A stretch of DNA of 64,000 nt from an uncultured Fidelibacterota bacterium (GCA_902629855.1 CACOSI010000001.1:155846-219845); one strand, 5' to 3'. Shown: positions 1 to 10,069, numbered from the stretch's first letter. Notes: generated by a model not told the origin, from the sequence alone. Program-made: numbers and translations.

Positions 1-2141
1 TTTAATTTTTCGTTTACACAAATAGGGCCCATTCCAGGTCCTCCACCACCGTGTGGAATACAAAAAGTTTTATGTAAATTAATATGCATTACATCTGCAC
101 CAAATTTACCTGGCTTACAAACTCCTACCATTGCGTTAAGATTTGCTCCATCCATGTAAACCAATCCGCCATTATCATGTATCAAACCACATATTTCATC
201 AATATTATGTTCAAAGACCCCATGAGTTGATGGATAAGTAACCATCAATGATGATAATTTATCACCAGCTTCTGAAACTTTATTTTTTAAATCATTATAA
301 TCAATATTACCATTATCATCACATTTAACAATCACGACCTTTAATCCGGCCATTATGGCGCTGGCAGGATTTGTTCCGTGAGCAGATTCAGGTATAAGAC
401 AAATATTTCTATTAGCTTTGTTGGTTTTATGATATTCCCTAATACTAAGTAAACCAGCATACTCTCCTTGAGCCCCTGAATTTGGCTGGAATGATACTGC
501 ATCAAAGCCTGTTACTTTGTATAACATTTCTTCAAGCTCTTTAATTATTTCTAAATAACCTTCAGCTTGCTCAATTGGAGCAAATGGATGAATGGAATTA
601 TATTCAGGCCAACTAATAGGAATCATTTCAACCGTTGCGTTTAGTTTCATGGTACAAGAACCCAATGGAATCATGCTGTAGTTGAGCGATAAATCTCTTT
701 TTTCCAACTTATTAATATATCTTAGCATTTCGGTTTCTGAATGTATACTGTTGAAAATTGAATGTTTCAAAATTTTACCAACTCGATTTGGCTCGAAAAC
801 TTGATATTTTGATTTACTATTATTATTTGTTTTAAAAATATCTGAAATTTCATTGATTTCTTTTAAGTCAGTTTTTTCATCTAGAGAAATTCCAATCATT
901 CCATTATCGTGATACATAAAATTATATTTTTTATCAATTGCACGTTTTCTTAACTCCTCGACACTAATATCTTTAATTTCAATGCAAATAGTATCAAAAA
1001 ATGAATTATTATCTGTCTTAACAAAATGACCATAGCTCTCAATTTTTTCTGCTAAATTTTTTGTTTGATTATGAATTTTATCAGCTATTTCTTTTAGTCT
1101 TTTTGGTCCATGAAAAAGAGCATACATTCCTGATATTATTGCCAACAATACTTGTGCAGTACAAATATTTGATGTTGCTTTTTCTCTTCTGATGTGCTGT
1201 TCTCTAGTTTGTAAAGTTAATCTGTATGCTTGATCTCCTTTACGATCTTGTGATACTCCAACAATTCTACCAGGTATATCACGTTTAAATTCGTCACTTG
1301 TACACATAAATGCTGCATGAGGTCCACCATAACCCAGTGGCACTCCGAATCTTTGACTATTACCAACTGCTATATCACCGCCATAGAAACCGGGTGAGTT
1401 GAAAAGTTGTAAACACATTAAATCGGTCGCGAAAATAACTTTACAGGCATCTTCATGAGCAAGATCAACAATCTTTTTGTATTCATTTGGTTCCGCAATG
1501 TGACCAAATTTATTTGGATACTGAACAATACAACCGAATGCATCTTTATAATCAAAATTTTCAAATGATGTTATTTCTACTTCAATATCAAGAGGTTCAG
1601 CTCTAGAAACAATAACATCTATTGTTTGTTTGAAACAGGTTTCATCAACAAGAAACTTATTTTTTTCAGTCTTGTTTTTTCTGAAAAGCATAAGCATAGC
1701 TTCACTGGCTGCTGTACCTTCGTCGAGAAGTGATGCATTTGCAATTGGGAGATCACAGATTTCAGTGATCATAGTTTGATAGTTCAAAAGAGCTTCTAAT
1801 CTTCCTTGAGAAATTTCAGGTTGGTATGGTGTATACTGAGTATACCAACCCGGATTTTCGAGAATATTTCTTAATATTACATTAGGAGTAATTGTATCGT
1901 AATAGCCTTGACCAATAAGAGATCTAAAAATAGAGTTTTTCGAACCAATTTTTTTAACATGATCCAAAATTTCTTTTTCTGAAAAGTTTTCATTGCCAAT
2001 TGATTCGTCATCAATATCTAAAATATTTTTAGGTACAATTTTCTCTAATAGATCCTTAAGATCTGTGCAGCTAAGAAATTTTAGCATTTCTTCAATTTCT
2101 TTTGAAGAAGGACCTATATGTTTATTATGGAACTCTGACAT
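1..2141 (-). CDS. gcvP: Glycine dehydrogenase (decarboxylating), P-protein; 3' part runs off the window
   Basis: Reverse-strand translation from ATG at 2141 gives MSEFHNKHIGPSSKEIEEMLKFL...GQGYYDTITPNVILRNILENPGWYTQYTPYQPEISQGRLEALLNYQ..., the P-protein N-terminal signature; open to the window edge. Confidence 0.95.
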   Translation of the reverse strand, partial: MSEFHNKHIGPSSKEIEEMLKFLSCTDLKDLLEKIVPKNILDIDDESIGNENFSEKEILDHVKKIGSKNSIFRSLIGQGYYDTITPNVILRNILENPGWYTQYTPYQPEISQGRLEALLNYQTMITEICDLPIANASLLDEGTAASEAMLMLFRKNKTEKNKFLVDETCFKQTIDVIVSRAEPLDIEVEITSFENFDYKDAFGCIVQYPNKFGHIAEPNEYKKIVDLAHEDACKVIFATDLMCLQLFNSPGFYGGDIAVGNSQRFGVPLGYGGPHAAFMCTSDEFKRDIPGRIVGVSQDRKGDQAYRLTLQTREQHIRREKATSNICTAQVLLAIISGMYALFHGPKRLKEIADKIHNQTKNLAEKIESYGHFVKTDNNSFFDTICIEIKDISVEELRKRAIDKKYNFMYHDNGMIGISLDEKTDLKEINEISDIFKTNNNSKSKYQVFEPNRVGKILKHSIFNSIHSETEMLRYINKLEKRDLSLNYSMIPLGSCTMKLNATVEMIPISWPEYNSIHPFAPIEQAEGYLEIIKELEEMLYKVTGFDAVSFQPNSGAQGEYAGLLSIREYHKTNKANRNICLIPESAHGTNPASAIMAGLKVVIVKCDDNGNIDYNDLKNKVSEAGDKLSSLMVTYPSTHGVFEHNIDEICGLIHDNGGLVYMDGANLNAMVGVCKPGKFGADVMHINLHKTFCIPHGGGGPGMGPICVNEKL

Positions 2142-2165
2142 TTTTTGAACTTTTTAAAAAAATTG

Positions 2166-2237
2166 TACCCCCGGAAGGACTCGAACCTACAACCAAGGGC
2201 TTAAAAGGCCCCTGCTCTACCATTGAGCTACGGAGGC
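2166..2237 (-). tRNA. tRNA-Lys (anticodon UUU)
   Basis: Cloverleaf read by eye: acceptor GCCTCCG/CGGGGGT, D arm GCTC/GAGC, anticodon loop CTTTTAA, T loop TTCGAGT, discriminator A; no encoded CCA. Confidence 0.93.
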
Positions 2238-2407
2238 AAAACTAGGCATAAATATAAGTCATGAAAATTTAATTTAATACTCTTAAAAAAGCATTTTTTA
2301 AAATTTTTTTTTAAAAATAGCATAAAAAATATTGACCAATTATAAAAATTAATATTACTTTGGGTAAGTCTAAAATTAGATTATTGTAAGCAAATACAAG
2401 CAAATCG

Positions 2408-2444
2408 AAAAGGCTCTGGGGTTGGCGCTGCAGAGCCTTTTTTG
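2408..2444 (+). terminator. Rho-independent terminator-like hairpin upstream of ssrA
   Basis: AAAAGGCTCTG ... CAGAGCCTTTTTT: perfect 8-bp stem followed by a T run. Confidence 0.7.
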
Positions 2445-2484
2445 TTAATAAAATTTGTTGTATCTTCTTTTTTATTTGAAAATT

Positions 2485-2828
2485 GGGGGCGACCGGTTTC
2501 GACATTTTAGAATGAAATCTTAGATTGCATGTAGAGCTTAGTAACTCTTAAAACTTCTTATCTATATTAAGTGCCGACAATGGCCAAATGGCTTTTGCTT
2601 AATTGCTAAAGCCCATCATCAGTAGACGTTTCTCATCGTTCGCTGAATGGTGTCATAAAAATGAGATAGCTTATTTCTCTGCTTCGGCTAAATAAGCGAA
2701 AATTAGAAGATTGCTATATACCTGTTTGTTCTTGTACAGCTATTTAGTGAAATTTGATCAAGAAACTAAACATGTAGATATCTATTATTTTACTATTTTG
2801 GACGGGAGTTCGAATCTCCCCGCCTCCA
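2485..2828 (+). ncRNA. ssrA: tmRNA (transfer-messenger RNA), one-piece
   Basis: 5' GGGGGCGACCGGTTTCGAC and 3' GGGAGTTCGAATCTCCCCGCCTCCA form the tRNA-like domain (acceptor GGGGGCG/CGCCTCC). Internal reading frame GCC GAC AAT GGC CAA ATG GCT TTT GCT TAA, with the stop in the loop of a GGCTTT/AAAGCC helix. Confidence 0.95.
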
Positions 2829-2835
2829 CTTAATA

Positions 2836-3543
2836 TCAAATTTGATCAGGATAATCTGAAATAACTCCATCTACATTCAACTTTTGCATAAAACTAATAT
2901 CCTCTTTGTTGTTAACAGTCCAAGTATAGATTTTAAATCCATTTTTTTTAATTTTTTCAACCGTCCCTTCATTTAGCATTCTATAATTAGGGTGTATAGA
3001 CTGTGCATTAATATTTTTGCCAAATTGAATGGCTTCGTTCATGTTTCCGAGTTTATCTAAAAGAATTCCAATCGCAATATCGGTATTAATTGATCTAAAT
3101 TTTTTTAACTCATCCCAATTAAAACTTGAAACAATAAAGTTTTCTTTTTTCCATAAAGTTCTTTTAGAAAAATCTTCAATAATTTTTGATGTAGATTCTG
3201 CTGCACCTGAACCTTTAAGCTCTATATTCACCAAAAGTGGTTTTTTAATTTTTTCTAAAACATCCTTTAAAGTTGGAATTTTATATTTTCCTAAAACCAA
3301 ATATTTTTGAAGATCATTGATCGTTAAATTCTCTATCTTACCAGATTTTCCTGTTAATTTTTTGAGATTTTTATCATGAAATAATACTAACTCACCACTT
3401 AAACATTTAAATACATCAATTTCAACTCCATCAACATTTAATTCTATCGCCATATTTATAGATTCAAGAGTATTCTCAGCAATATATCCTTTTGCTCCTC
3501 GGTGGCCAATACTTAACATTTTATGTTCAGAACATGAAGTCAT
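2836..3543 (-). CDS. Glycerophosphodiester phosphodiesterase family protein
   Basis: IGHRGAKGYIAENTLESINMAIELNVDGVEIDVF...LVLFHDKNLKKLTGKSG...DGVISDYPDQI: GDPD motifs. Confidence 0.93.
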   Translation of the reverse strand: MTSCSEHKMLSIGHRGAKGYIAENTLESINMAIELNVDGVEIDVFKCLSGELVLFHDKNLKKLTGKSGKIENLTINDLQKYLVLGKYKIPTLKDVLEKIKKPLLVNIELKGSGAAESTSKIIEDFSKRTLWKKENFIVSSFNWDELKKFRSINTDIAIGILLDKLGNMNEAIQFGKNINAQSIHPNYRMLNEGTVEKIKKNGFKIYTWTVNNKEDISFMQKLNVDGVISDYPDQI

Positions 3544-3600
3544 AATTATTAAAGATAAAGAGAATTGATAAGAATAAAGAAATTTTTAAATGCTACCGCA

Positions 3601-4827
3601 TCAATTTTTATTTTTTATTTCAGATGCTGCACGTAATCCAGAAAATAAGGCGCCCTGCATCCAACCTCGATCATTAGATGAATGTTCTCCAGCAAAATGA
3701 ATTCGACCTTCAGCCTGCGAGATGCTTTCATTTAAATTTTCATTTTGAGAGGTTGTAGGGGACGCCCATGCACCTTTTGACCATTCATCAGTAGACCAAG
3801 ATTTTGATATTCCTTTATCAAAGTTATTTGATGATCCCTCAAAAATATTTTCCCATCTACTAAGAACTGCATTATTACGCTGACTGTCATTTAAGATATC
3901 CATTTCCTCAGCAGCAGACCATCTCAAATAAGACATCAAAACACCGGTATCACCTGACATATCCCATGATGGCTGCCAAATTTCTTCAGGGTGATCAGTG
4001 TTACCCCATCCATTTAGAGACTCATTCTCCCAAAATCTATTTTTAAATTGAAGATATATTCTTGTTGCTGGAGCATATCTAAATCCACCATTCATTGCAG
4101 TTTGTTTTCCAGCTGACAATGATGGAGAAAAGTTTATTTTATTTAAAACAGGTAGGGGAACAGTACATAGAACTCTATCAGCTTGAAATTGACTTGAACC
4201 TGTGTCTACAGTTACATTTTCATCATTTTGAGTAATTGACGTAACAGGGCTATTTAAAAATATTTTATTAGAAAGTTCGTTTGAGCTAGCAAAAGCATTT
4301 GTAAGCTGATCTGAACCACCACGAATTTTAAGGTAATCTTTTCTTAAGGCAGAACCGTAGGATGTGTTGAGATAAGTATTGTTGTCAATTACCGTTCTAT
4401 TTCCGTTAGTAAAATTTATGTAGCCTCCACTTGTAGCATAAAAAGGATCTAGTATTAAATTAAAGTGATTTGCATAAGCAATAGTTAGATCGTGGTCAGG
4501 CTTTATTCTTGCAGCACCTCCTTCAACATAATGATTATTAGAAAAAGGCGATCTTATTGTTAAAACGCGACCTCCAATTCTATTTCTTGCCTCCAGAATT
4601 TTTACTTCATAACCAGCAATTGATAAATCATATCCTGCTACTAACCCTGATATTCCTGCTCCAATAATAATAACTCTATTATTTTCGTTATTGCCTGCTT
4701 CACCATCTGGATCCGTTGAATTTGTACTATCTAACATATCGTTATCTTCGCATGATATGATATAGGTTGCACCCAATGATAGTAAAATACTTTTTTTAAT
4801 AAATTTTCGTCTGGAAAAATCAGACAT
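3601..4827 (-). CDS. Flavin monoamine oxidase-like FAD oxidoreductase with Tat/lipoprotein-like leader
   Basis: SRRKFIKKSILLSLGATYIISC leader; RVIIIGAGISGLVAGYDLSIAGYEVKILEARNRIGGRV dinucleotide-binding motif; C-terminal GRIHFAGEHSS. Confidence 0.88.
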   Translation of the reverse strand: MSDFSRRKFIKKSILLSLGATYIISCEDNDMLDSTNSTDPDGEAGNNENNRVIIIGAGISGLVAGYDLSIAGYEVKILEARNRIGGRVLTIRSPFSNNHYVEGGAARIKPDHDLTIAYANHFNLILDPFYATSGGYINFTNGNRTVIDNNTYLNTSYGSALRKDYLKIRGGSDQLTNAFASSNELSNKIFLNSPVTSITQNDENVTVDTGSSQFQADRVLCTVPLPVLNKINFSPSLSAGKQTAMNGGFRYAPATRIYLQFKNRFWENESLNGWGNTDHPEEIWQPSWDMSGDTGVLMSYLRWSAAEEMDILNDSQRNNAVLSRWENIFEGSSNNFDKGISKSWSTDEWSKGAWASPTTSQNENLNESISQAEGRIHFAGEHSSNDRGWMQGALFSGLRAASEIKNKN

Positions 4828-4829
4828 TT

Positions 4830-6452
4830 TTACATTCTTTCAGGGGCACTTATTCCGAGAATTGATAAACCATTTTTTAAAATGATTTTTGTGGCTTCGC
4901 ATAATTTTTTTCTAGCAAAAGATAAATTGAGATCTTCCAAATTTATAACTTTGTGATTACCATAAAATTTATGATATGCTCCAGCAACATCTTCTAAATA
5001 AGTTGCTATTTTTCTAGGTTCGAGAGAATGTGAAACCTCTTCCATTTTATTTGGAAATTCTGACAATAGTTTGATTAAGGCAATCTCGTCTTTTTCTTTT
5101 AAAAGTGTATAATCAATTTTTTCATCAACAGAAATTTCTTTATCATACCTCTTCAGCAAATTCGAAATTCTTGCATTAGCATATTGTAGGTAATAAACAG
5201 GATTTTTTTCAGATTCATCTTTTGCTAAATCTAAATCAAAATCTAGATGGCTATTTGCACCTCTCATGATAAAGAAATATCTAATTATATCCGAGCTCAG
5301 CTCACTCTTAAGCTCATCTAAAGTTATAAAGTTTGCCTTTCTTGTCGACATTTTTACTATCTCTCCACCTTTTTTAATCGTGACGAATTGGTGAATTATG
5401 ACTTTTATGTGATCAGTTTTTTTATCAAGGCATTTTAGCCCCAATATTACATCAGGGTATGTATCAATATGGTCCGCGCCAAAAATATCGACTATCAAAT
5501 CAAAACCTCTATCAACTTTATCTGCATGATAAGCTATATCTGGTAACCTATATGTTGGTTCACCAGTGCTTTTTACTAAAACTTTATCTTCATCCTTATC
5601 TAAGCTCGAAGTCCTAAACCATACAGCACCATCTTTTTCATACGAAAGATCTTTTTCTTTTAATATTTCAAGAACATTTTTAATAGCACCATTTTTATAA
5701 AAAGTTCCCTCTTTAGTAAAAACATCAAATTTGATACCAATACTATCAAGAGTACTTTTTATATTTGTGAAAATTTCTTTCTCTGTGAAATCTCTAAAAA
5801 CAGAATTATTATCTTTTAAGTCCTTACCATATCTATCAACAATTTTTTTTGCGATTTCATCTAAATATGTTCCGACGTATCCATTTTCAGGTATTTCTAC
5901 ATCTCTACCAATCAGTTGTGCGTACTTAGCATAGCATGATTCTGCCAATACCCTCATTTGTTTTCCAGCGTCATTGTAGTAATATTCCCTTGTCACATCA
6001 TATCCATTCCACGTTAATATATTCGAAACCATATCTCCAAGAATTGCTTGTCTTCCATGCCCAACTGTTAAAGGGCCAGTAGGATTACTACTTACAAACT
6101 CTACATTGGCTGATTTATTCAATTTTTTCTTTTTACCAAAATTTTCTGCTTCATTAATAATTTGATTTAAAATTTCTTGGTAATAAATATCAGAGATATG
6201 AAAATTGATAAAGCCGGGTTCAGATGCGCTTATGGTAAAAATATTTTTTGTTGTATTTTGATGACCAGCAATTTTTTTTGCTATTTCAATCGGAGATTTT
6301 TTTAATATTTTAGCTAGTTTTAGCGCAATATTAGATGAATAATCTCCATAACCTTCTTGATTATTAACGCTTATATTCCAATCTCTAAACTCAATCTTCT
6401 CTTTATTAAGAAAATCCTGTAAAAAATTGTTCATATGTTGCTTAAGCTTCAT
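4830..6452 (-). CDS. argS: Arginyl-tRNA synthetase
   Basis: VEFVSSNPTGPLTVGHGRQAILGD (HIGH region), VKMSTRKANFITLDEL (KMSK-like), C-terminal anticodon-binding region. Confidence 0.96.
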   Translation of the reverse strand: MKLKQHMNNFLQDFLNKEKIEFRDWNISVNNQEGYGDYSSNIALKLAKILKKSPIEIAKKIAGHQNTTKNIFTISASEPGFINFHISDIYYQEILNQIINEAENFGKKKKLNKSANVEFVSSNPTGPLTVGHGRQAILGDMVSNILTWNGYDVTREYYYNDAGKQMRVLAESCYAKYAQLIGRDVEIPENGYVGTYLDEIAKKIVDRYGKDLKDNNSVFRDFTEKEIFTNIKSTLDSIGIKFDVFTKEGTFYKNGAIKNVLEILKEKDLSYEKDGAVWFRTSSLDKDEDKVLVKSTGEPTYRLPDIAYHADKVDRGFDLIVDIFGADHIDTYPDVILGLKCLDKKTDHIKVIIHQFVTIKKGGEIVKMSTRKANFITLDELKSELSSDIIRYFFIMRGANSHLDFDLDLAKDESEKNPVYYLQYANARISNLLKRYDKEISVDEKIDYTLLKEKDEIALIKLLSEFPNKMEEVSHSLEPRKIATYLEDVAGAYHKFYGNHKVINLEDLNLSFARKKLCEATKIILKNGLSILGISAPERM

Positions 6453-6778
6453 ACTTTGATCACCTTTGCATCAAACCAAATCTTTTCTAAATCATAATAA
6501 TGACGCGTCTCATCAAAAAAAATATGAACAACTATATCAACATAATCCAGTATTATCCACGTACCATTTTCATATCCTTCTGTTCTCCATGGATTTTCTT
6601 GCATATTATCTTTGATGTTATCAGCTATTGCTTTTACTTGGATTAAATTTTTTGCAGAACATATTACAAAATATTCTGATAGTGATGTAATTTTTGAAAC
6701 ATTCATAGCTACTATATCCTCAGCTTTTTTATCTTTTGCAAGAGAGATAATTTTATTGAGTATTTTTTTTGAGCTCAT
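6449..6778 (-). CDS. rsfS: Ribosome silencing factor RsfS
   Basis: 109 aa; SEYFVICSAKN...W RTEGYENGTWIILDYVDIVVHIFFDETRHYYDLEKIW: RsfS/DUF143 signature. Confidence 0.93.
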   Translation of the reverse strand: MSSKKILNKIISLAKDKKAEDIVAMNVSKITSLSEYFVICSAKNLIQVKAIADNIKDNMQENPWRTEGYENGTWIILDYVDIVVHIFFDETRHYYDLEKIWFDAKVIKV

Positions 6779-7251
6779 TTATTAAAGTTTAGAAAGTCTT
6801 GATAGTCTTTACCAATAATTATTTGAATATCTTCATTTGGATTCATTTGAGTATCAAATTGCACGTTACCCGCATTCGTATTAGTCCCAAGCAATGTTAA
6901 TAGGTTATCAATTTCATTATTGTTTTCTGAAAGTATAACAATTGTTGTCAATTCATAATCAAAATTATCAGCATTCTCGATTCGAGAAATTTTTAGACCA
7001 TAATTTTTGGATAATAAATTTCCAAAAGAATTTCCAACACCGCTTACACCACAACCATTTAAAACAGCTACGCTTATTGTTTTAGAAGAGTAATTTTCAA
7101 ACAACTTAATTTTATTATTTAATTCAGCTGTATTAGTTTGATTTAAATTTCTGACTGGTTTTTCCTGTTTTAAATACATATTAAAAGACCATGAAAACCC
7201 TAGAATAACTAAGATTAAAAAAGCTATTACTACATTTAAAAAGTAATTCAA
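6775..7251 (-). CDS. LytR C-terminal-domain-like membrane-anchored protein
   Basis: N-terminal TM helix; ISVAVLNGCGVSGVGNSFGNLLSKNYG...IENADNFDYELTTIVI resembles LytR_C. Confidence 0.65.
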   Translation of the reverse strand: MNYFLNVVIAFLILVILGFSWSFNMYLKQEKPVRNLNQTNTAELNNKIKLFENYSSKTISVAVLNGCGVSGVGNSFGNLLSKNYGLKISRIENADNFDYELTTIVILSENNNEIDNLLTLLGTNTNAGNVQFDTQMNPNEDIQIIIGKDYQDFLNFNK

Positions 7252-7973
7252 GATTCAAGCTCTTCTAGTTGATCAGCTGTATTTACACCGATAACTTCTT
7301 TGGAATTTGCAATTTTAATAGCTTCAATATGCATATTAGCTTGTTGAGCTATACCAATGGCATCTGTAAGATAGTATTCTTCGGAGGCATTATTCGCCTT
7401 AATTTTATTTAAAATATCGAAAACTTCTGGAATTTTAAAAATGTATATACCTGGATTCCATTCTTTGATTTTCTTCTCATCATCATTACAATCTTTTTCT
7501 TCAACTATTTTTAATAATCTACCATTTTTATCTCTAATTATTCGACCATATCCATAAGGATTTTCAAGTTCTGCAGTAATTAAAGTTAAGTCACGATTAT
7601 TTTTAACATGATCATCGATAATTGGTTGTAATGTTGATGATTTGATATTTGGAACATCACCGTACAAAATCAAAATGTGTCCTTTTTTGTTTTTTAATAA
7701 TTCCTCTGTTTGCAATACAGCATGCCCTGTTCCTAGTTGGTCTGATTGAGTACAATACTTAATATTTTCTCTATTTTCTGTATGTAAGATGACTTTATTT
7801 TTTTCAAATCCTACTACTAAGATTATTTCAACAGGTTTGAATAGCTCACTTTCATCTAGCACATAATCAATAAGAGATTTTCCACACAATTTGTGTAAAA
7901 CTTTTGGTAAACTGGAATTCATCCTAGTACCTTTTCCTGCAGCTAGAACAACAACTCTTAATTCTTTATCCAT
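7248..7973 (-). CDS. UDP-GlcNAc pyrophosphorylase (GlmU N-terminal domain only)
   Basis: MDKELRVVVLAAGKGTRMNSSLPKVLHKLCGKSLIDYV...QLGTGHAVLQ...LYGDVPNI...GYGRIIRD...NPGIYIF...EYYLTDAI...GVNTADQLEELES*; the protein ends at the classical GlmU domain boundary, with no left-handed beta-helix. Confidence 0.88.
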   Translation of the reverse strand: MDKELRVVVLAAGKGTRMNSSLPKVLHKLCGKSLIDYVLDESELFKPVEIILVVGFEKNKVILHTENRENIKYCTQSDQLGTGHAVLQTEELLKNKKGHILILYGDVPNIKSSTLQPIIDDHVKNNRDLTLITAELENPYGYGRIIRDKNGRLLKIVEEKDCNDDEKKIKEWNPGIYIFKIPEVFDILNKIKANNASEEYYLTDAIGIAQQANMHIEAIKIANSKEVIGVNTADQLEELES

Positions 7974-9078
7974 TAATTTCCTCTCCCAAAAAAGGCACAT
8001 TTCTCTTTCTGATTATTCCACCGCCAATACATACATCATTTTCATCATACAAGACAATAGATTGACCGCAAGTAATAGCCTTAATTTTATGATCAAATTT
8101 AACATAACATTCATTTTGATTTGATGATAATATTTTACATGAATGGTCTACATCTCGATATCTTACTTTTGCCTTATATTTAATTTTTGATGTTTTTTTA
8201 TTATCTATGTTCCAAAACATGTTATCAGCTAATAATTCATCAGAAAAAAGAGCTGGATGATCTGATCCTTGTGCAACATATACAATATTTTTCTCTATGT
8301 TTTTTTTAAAAACATACCATGGTTTATCAAATGCAGAATTTTTTGCTCCAATTCCTAAACCTTTTCTTTGCCCAACAGTAAAATACATATGTCCATCATG
8401 TACACCAATATCTTGTCCGTCAACAGTTATAATTTTACCTTTTTTAGACTTTAAAAATTTTCCAACAAAGTCATTATACTTTCTTTCACCTATAAAACAA
8501 ATTCCAGTACTATCTTTTTTTTCAAAGGTAATTAACGAATTTTTTTCAGCTATCTTTCTGACATCTTTTTTATTGATTTCTCCTAATGGTAATTCAAGAT
8601 TTTTTATAATTTTATTATCAAGCTGGTAAAGGAAATATGACTGATCTTTGTTTTCATCTACAGCTTTTTTTATAAAGAATGAATTATTTTTCTCAAAGAC
8701 TCTCGCATAATGTCCCGATGCAATTTTTTTGGCTCCAATTTTACGTGCATAATTTTTAAAAACATCAAATTTGATTTCCTTGTTGCATAAAACATCTGGA
8801 TTTGGAGTGAAACCTTCGATATGATCTTGAATAAATCTACTAAAAACTCTTTCTTTATATTCTTTTGTATAATTTATTTTTTTTAGACTTATATCAAGTT
8901 TTTTACAAACTGCAATAGCATCAGCATAATCATCTTCAGAATTACAAATAGCATTTTTATCATCCCAATTTTTCATGAAAATGGCATGAACATCATAGCC
9001 CTTTTCTTTCAACAAAAGTGCAGCAACAGAACTATCTACTCCACCACTCATTCCCAACACTATTTTTTCTTTTTTCAT
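7966..9078 (-). CDS. mnmA: tRNA-specific 2-thiouridylase MnmA
   Basis: VLGMSGGVDSSVAALLLKEKGYDV; NPDVLCNKEIKFDVF; GHYAR; TGICFIGERKYNDF; GQRKGLGIG. Confidence 0.96.
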   Translation of the reverse strand: MKKEKIVLGMSGGVDSSVAALLLKEKGYDVHAIFMKNWDDKNAICNSEDDYADAIAVCKKLDISLKKINYTKEYKERVFSRFIQDHIEGFTPNPDVLCNKEIKFDVFKNYARKIGAKKIASGHYARVFEKNNSFFIKKAVDENKDQSYFLYQLDNKIIKNLELPLGEINKKDVRKIAEKNSLITFEKKDSTGICFIGERKYNDFVGKFLKSKKGKIITVDGQDIGVHDGHMYFTVGQRKGLGIGAKNSAFDKPWYVFKKNIEKNIVYVAQGSDHPALFSDELLADNMFWNIDNKKTSKIKYKAKVRYRDVDHSCKILSSNQNECYVKFDHKIKAITCGQSIVLYDENDVCIGGGIIRKRNVPFLGEEING

Positions 9079-9099
9079 TTTTTATATATCATTATCTTA

Positions 9100-10017
9100 A
9101 TGAAAAATTTAATGAGTTCAAATCAATCACACAGCGCAATTATTTTTGGTTCGATTAGCATAGATCACATTGAAAATGTACATGGATCTTATGATAAAAT
9201 TCTTGGCGGCTCTGCAGCATATGCACTTTTAGCTAATCCCAAAAAAACTTGTGAACTTGTTGGTGTCGTTGGAAATGATTTCTCTAATAAACATTTCAAA
9301 ATGCTAAACGAGCATTCAATTTCTACTGAAAGTTTAACACAAACTAGAGGTAATACATTCTGTTGGGGAGGAAAGTACGAAGACGATTTTTCTAGGCGTC
9401 AAACTCTTTATGTCGATGCCGGAGTTTCAGATTCATACATTCCAAAACTTTCAGAGAACTCAAAGAATTGCCAATATCTTTTGTTAGGAAACACTGCGCC
9501 TCACTTACAAATGAATTTGCTTAAACAAATGAACTCTAAGCCTTTTGTAATGCTAGATACATTTCAACTATATATAGATATTGCAAATCAAGAACTAAAA
9601 GATCTAATTAAGTTAACTGATCTTCTGTGTATCAACTTTAACGAGGCTGTATCTTTATCGGAATTAGTTAATCCATCAATTGATGATATGGCAAAAGAAA
9701 TTCTTAAACTTGGGCCTAAAAGCTTAATTATAAAAGATGGAGAGAATGGGTCTACTTTTTTTGATGCTGAAAAAAAGTTTTCAATTAAAGCTTTTCCAAT
9801 AGAAAAAGTCATGGATACAACAGGGGCAGGTGACGCATATATAGGTGGAATTCTCCTGGGTAAGACAAGAGGTATGAATACTTTTGAATCTATGAAAATG
9901 GGAGCTGTTATGGCATCTTTCTGTATTGAAGGAATAGGAACAGAAGGGTTGCTTAAGGTAAAAGAGGACGACATTTCTAAAAGAAAACTTTGGATGGATC
10001 AAAACCATACTTCTTGA
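9100..10017 (+). CDS. PfkB-family carbohydrate/adenosine kinase
   Basis: ILGGSAAYA near the N-terminus; KVMDTTGAGDAYIGGILLG PfkB signature 2. Start at 9100 (MKNLMSSN) is more plausible than the track start at 8986. Confidence 0.88.
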   Translation: MKNLMSSNQSHSAIIFGSISIDHIENVHGSYDKILGGSAAYALLANPKKTCELVGVVGNDFSNKHFKMLNEHSISTESLTQTRGNTFCWGGKYEDDFSRRQTLYVDAGVSDSYIPKLSENSKNCQYLLLGNTAPHLQMNLLKQMNSKPFVMLDTFQLYIDIANQELKDLIKLTDLLCINFNEAVSLSELVNPSIDDMAKEILKLGPKSLIIKDGENGSTFFDAEKKFSIKAFPIEKVMDTTGAGDAYIGGILLGKTRGMNTFESMKMGAVMASFCIEGIGTEGLLKVKEDDISKRKLWMDQNHTS

Positions 10018-10069
10018 TAACTCTTTATAATAATACTAACTTGCTAAGCAACATAAGGGAGATAATTTT

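Noticed and set aside
2311-2505. 64-aa minus ORF across the tRNA/tmRNA spacer
   Set aside because: Overlaps a terminator hairpin and the tmRNA 5' end; no plausible product.
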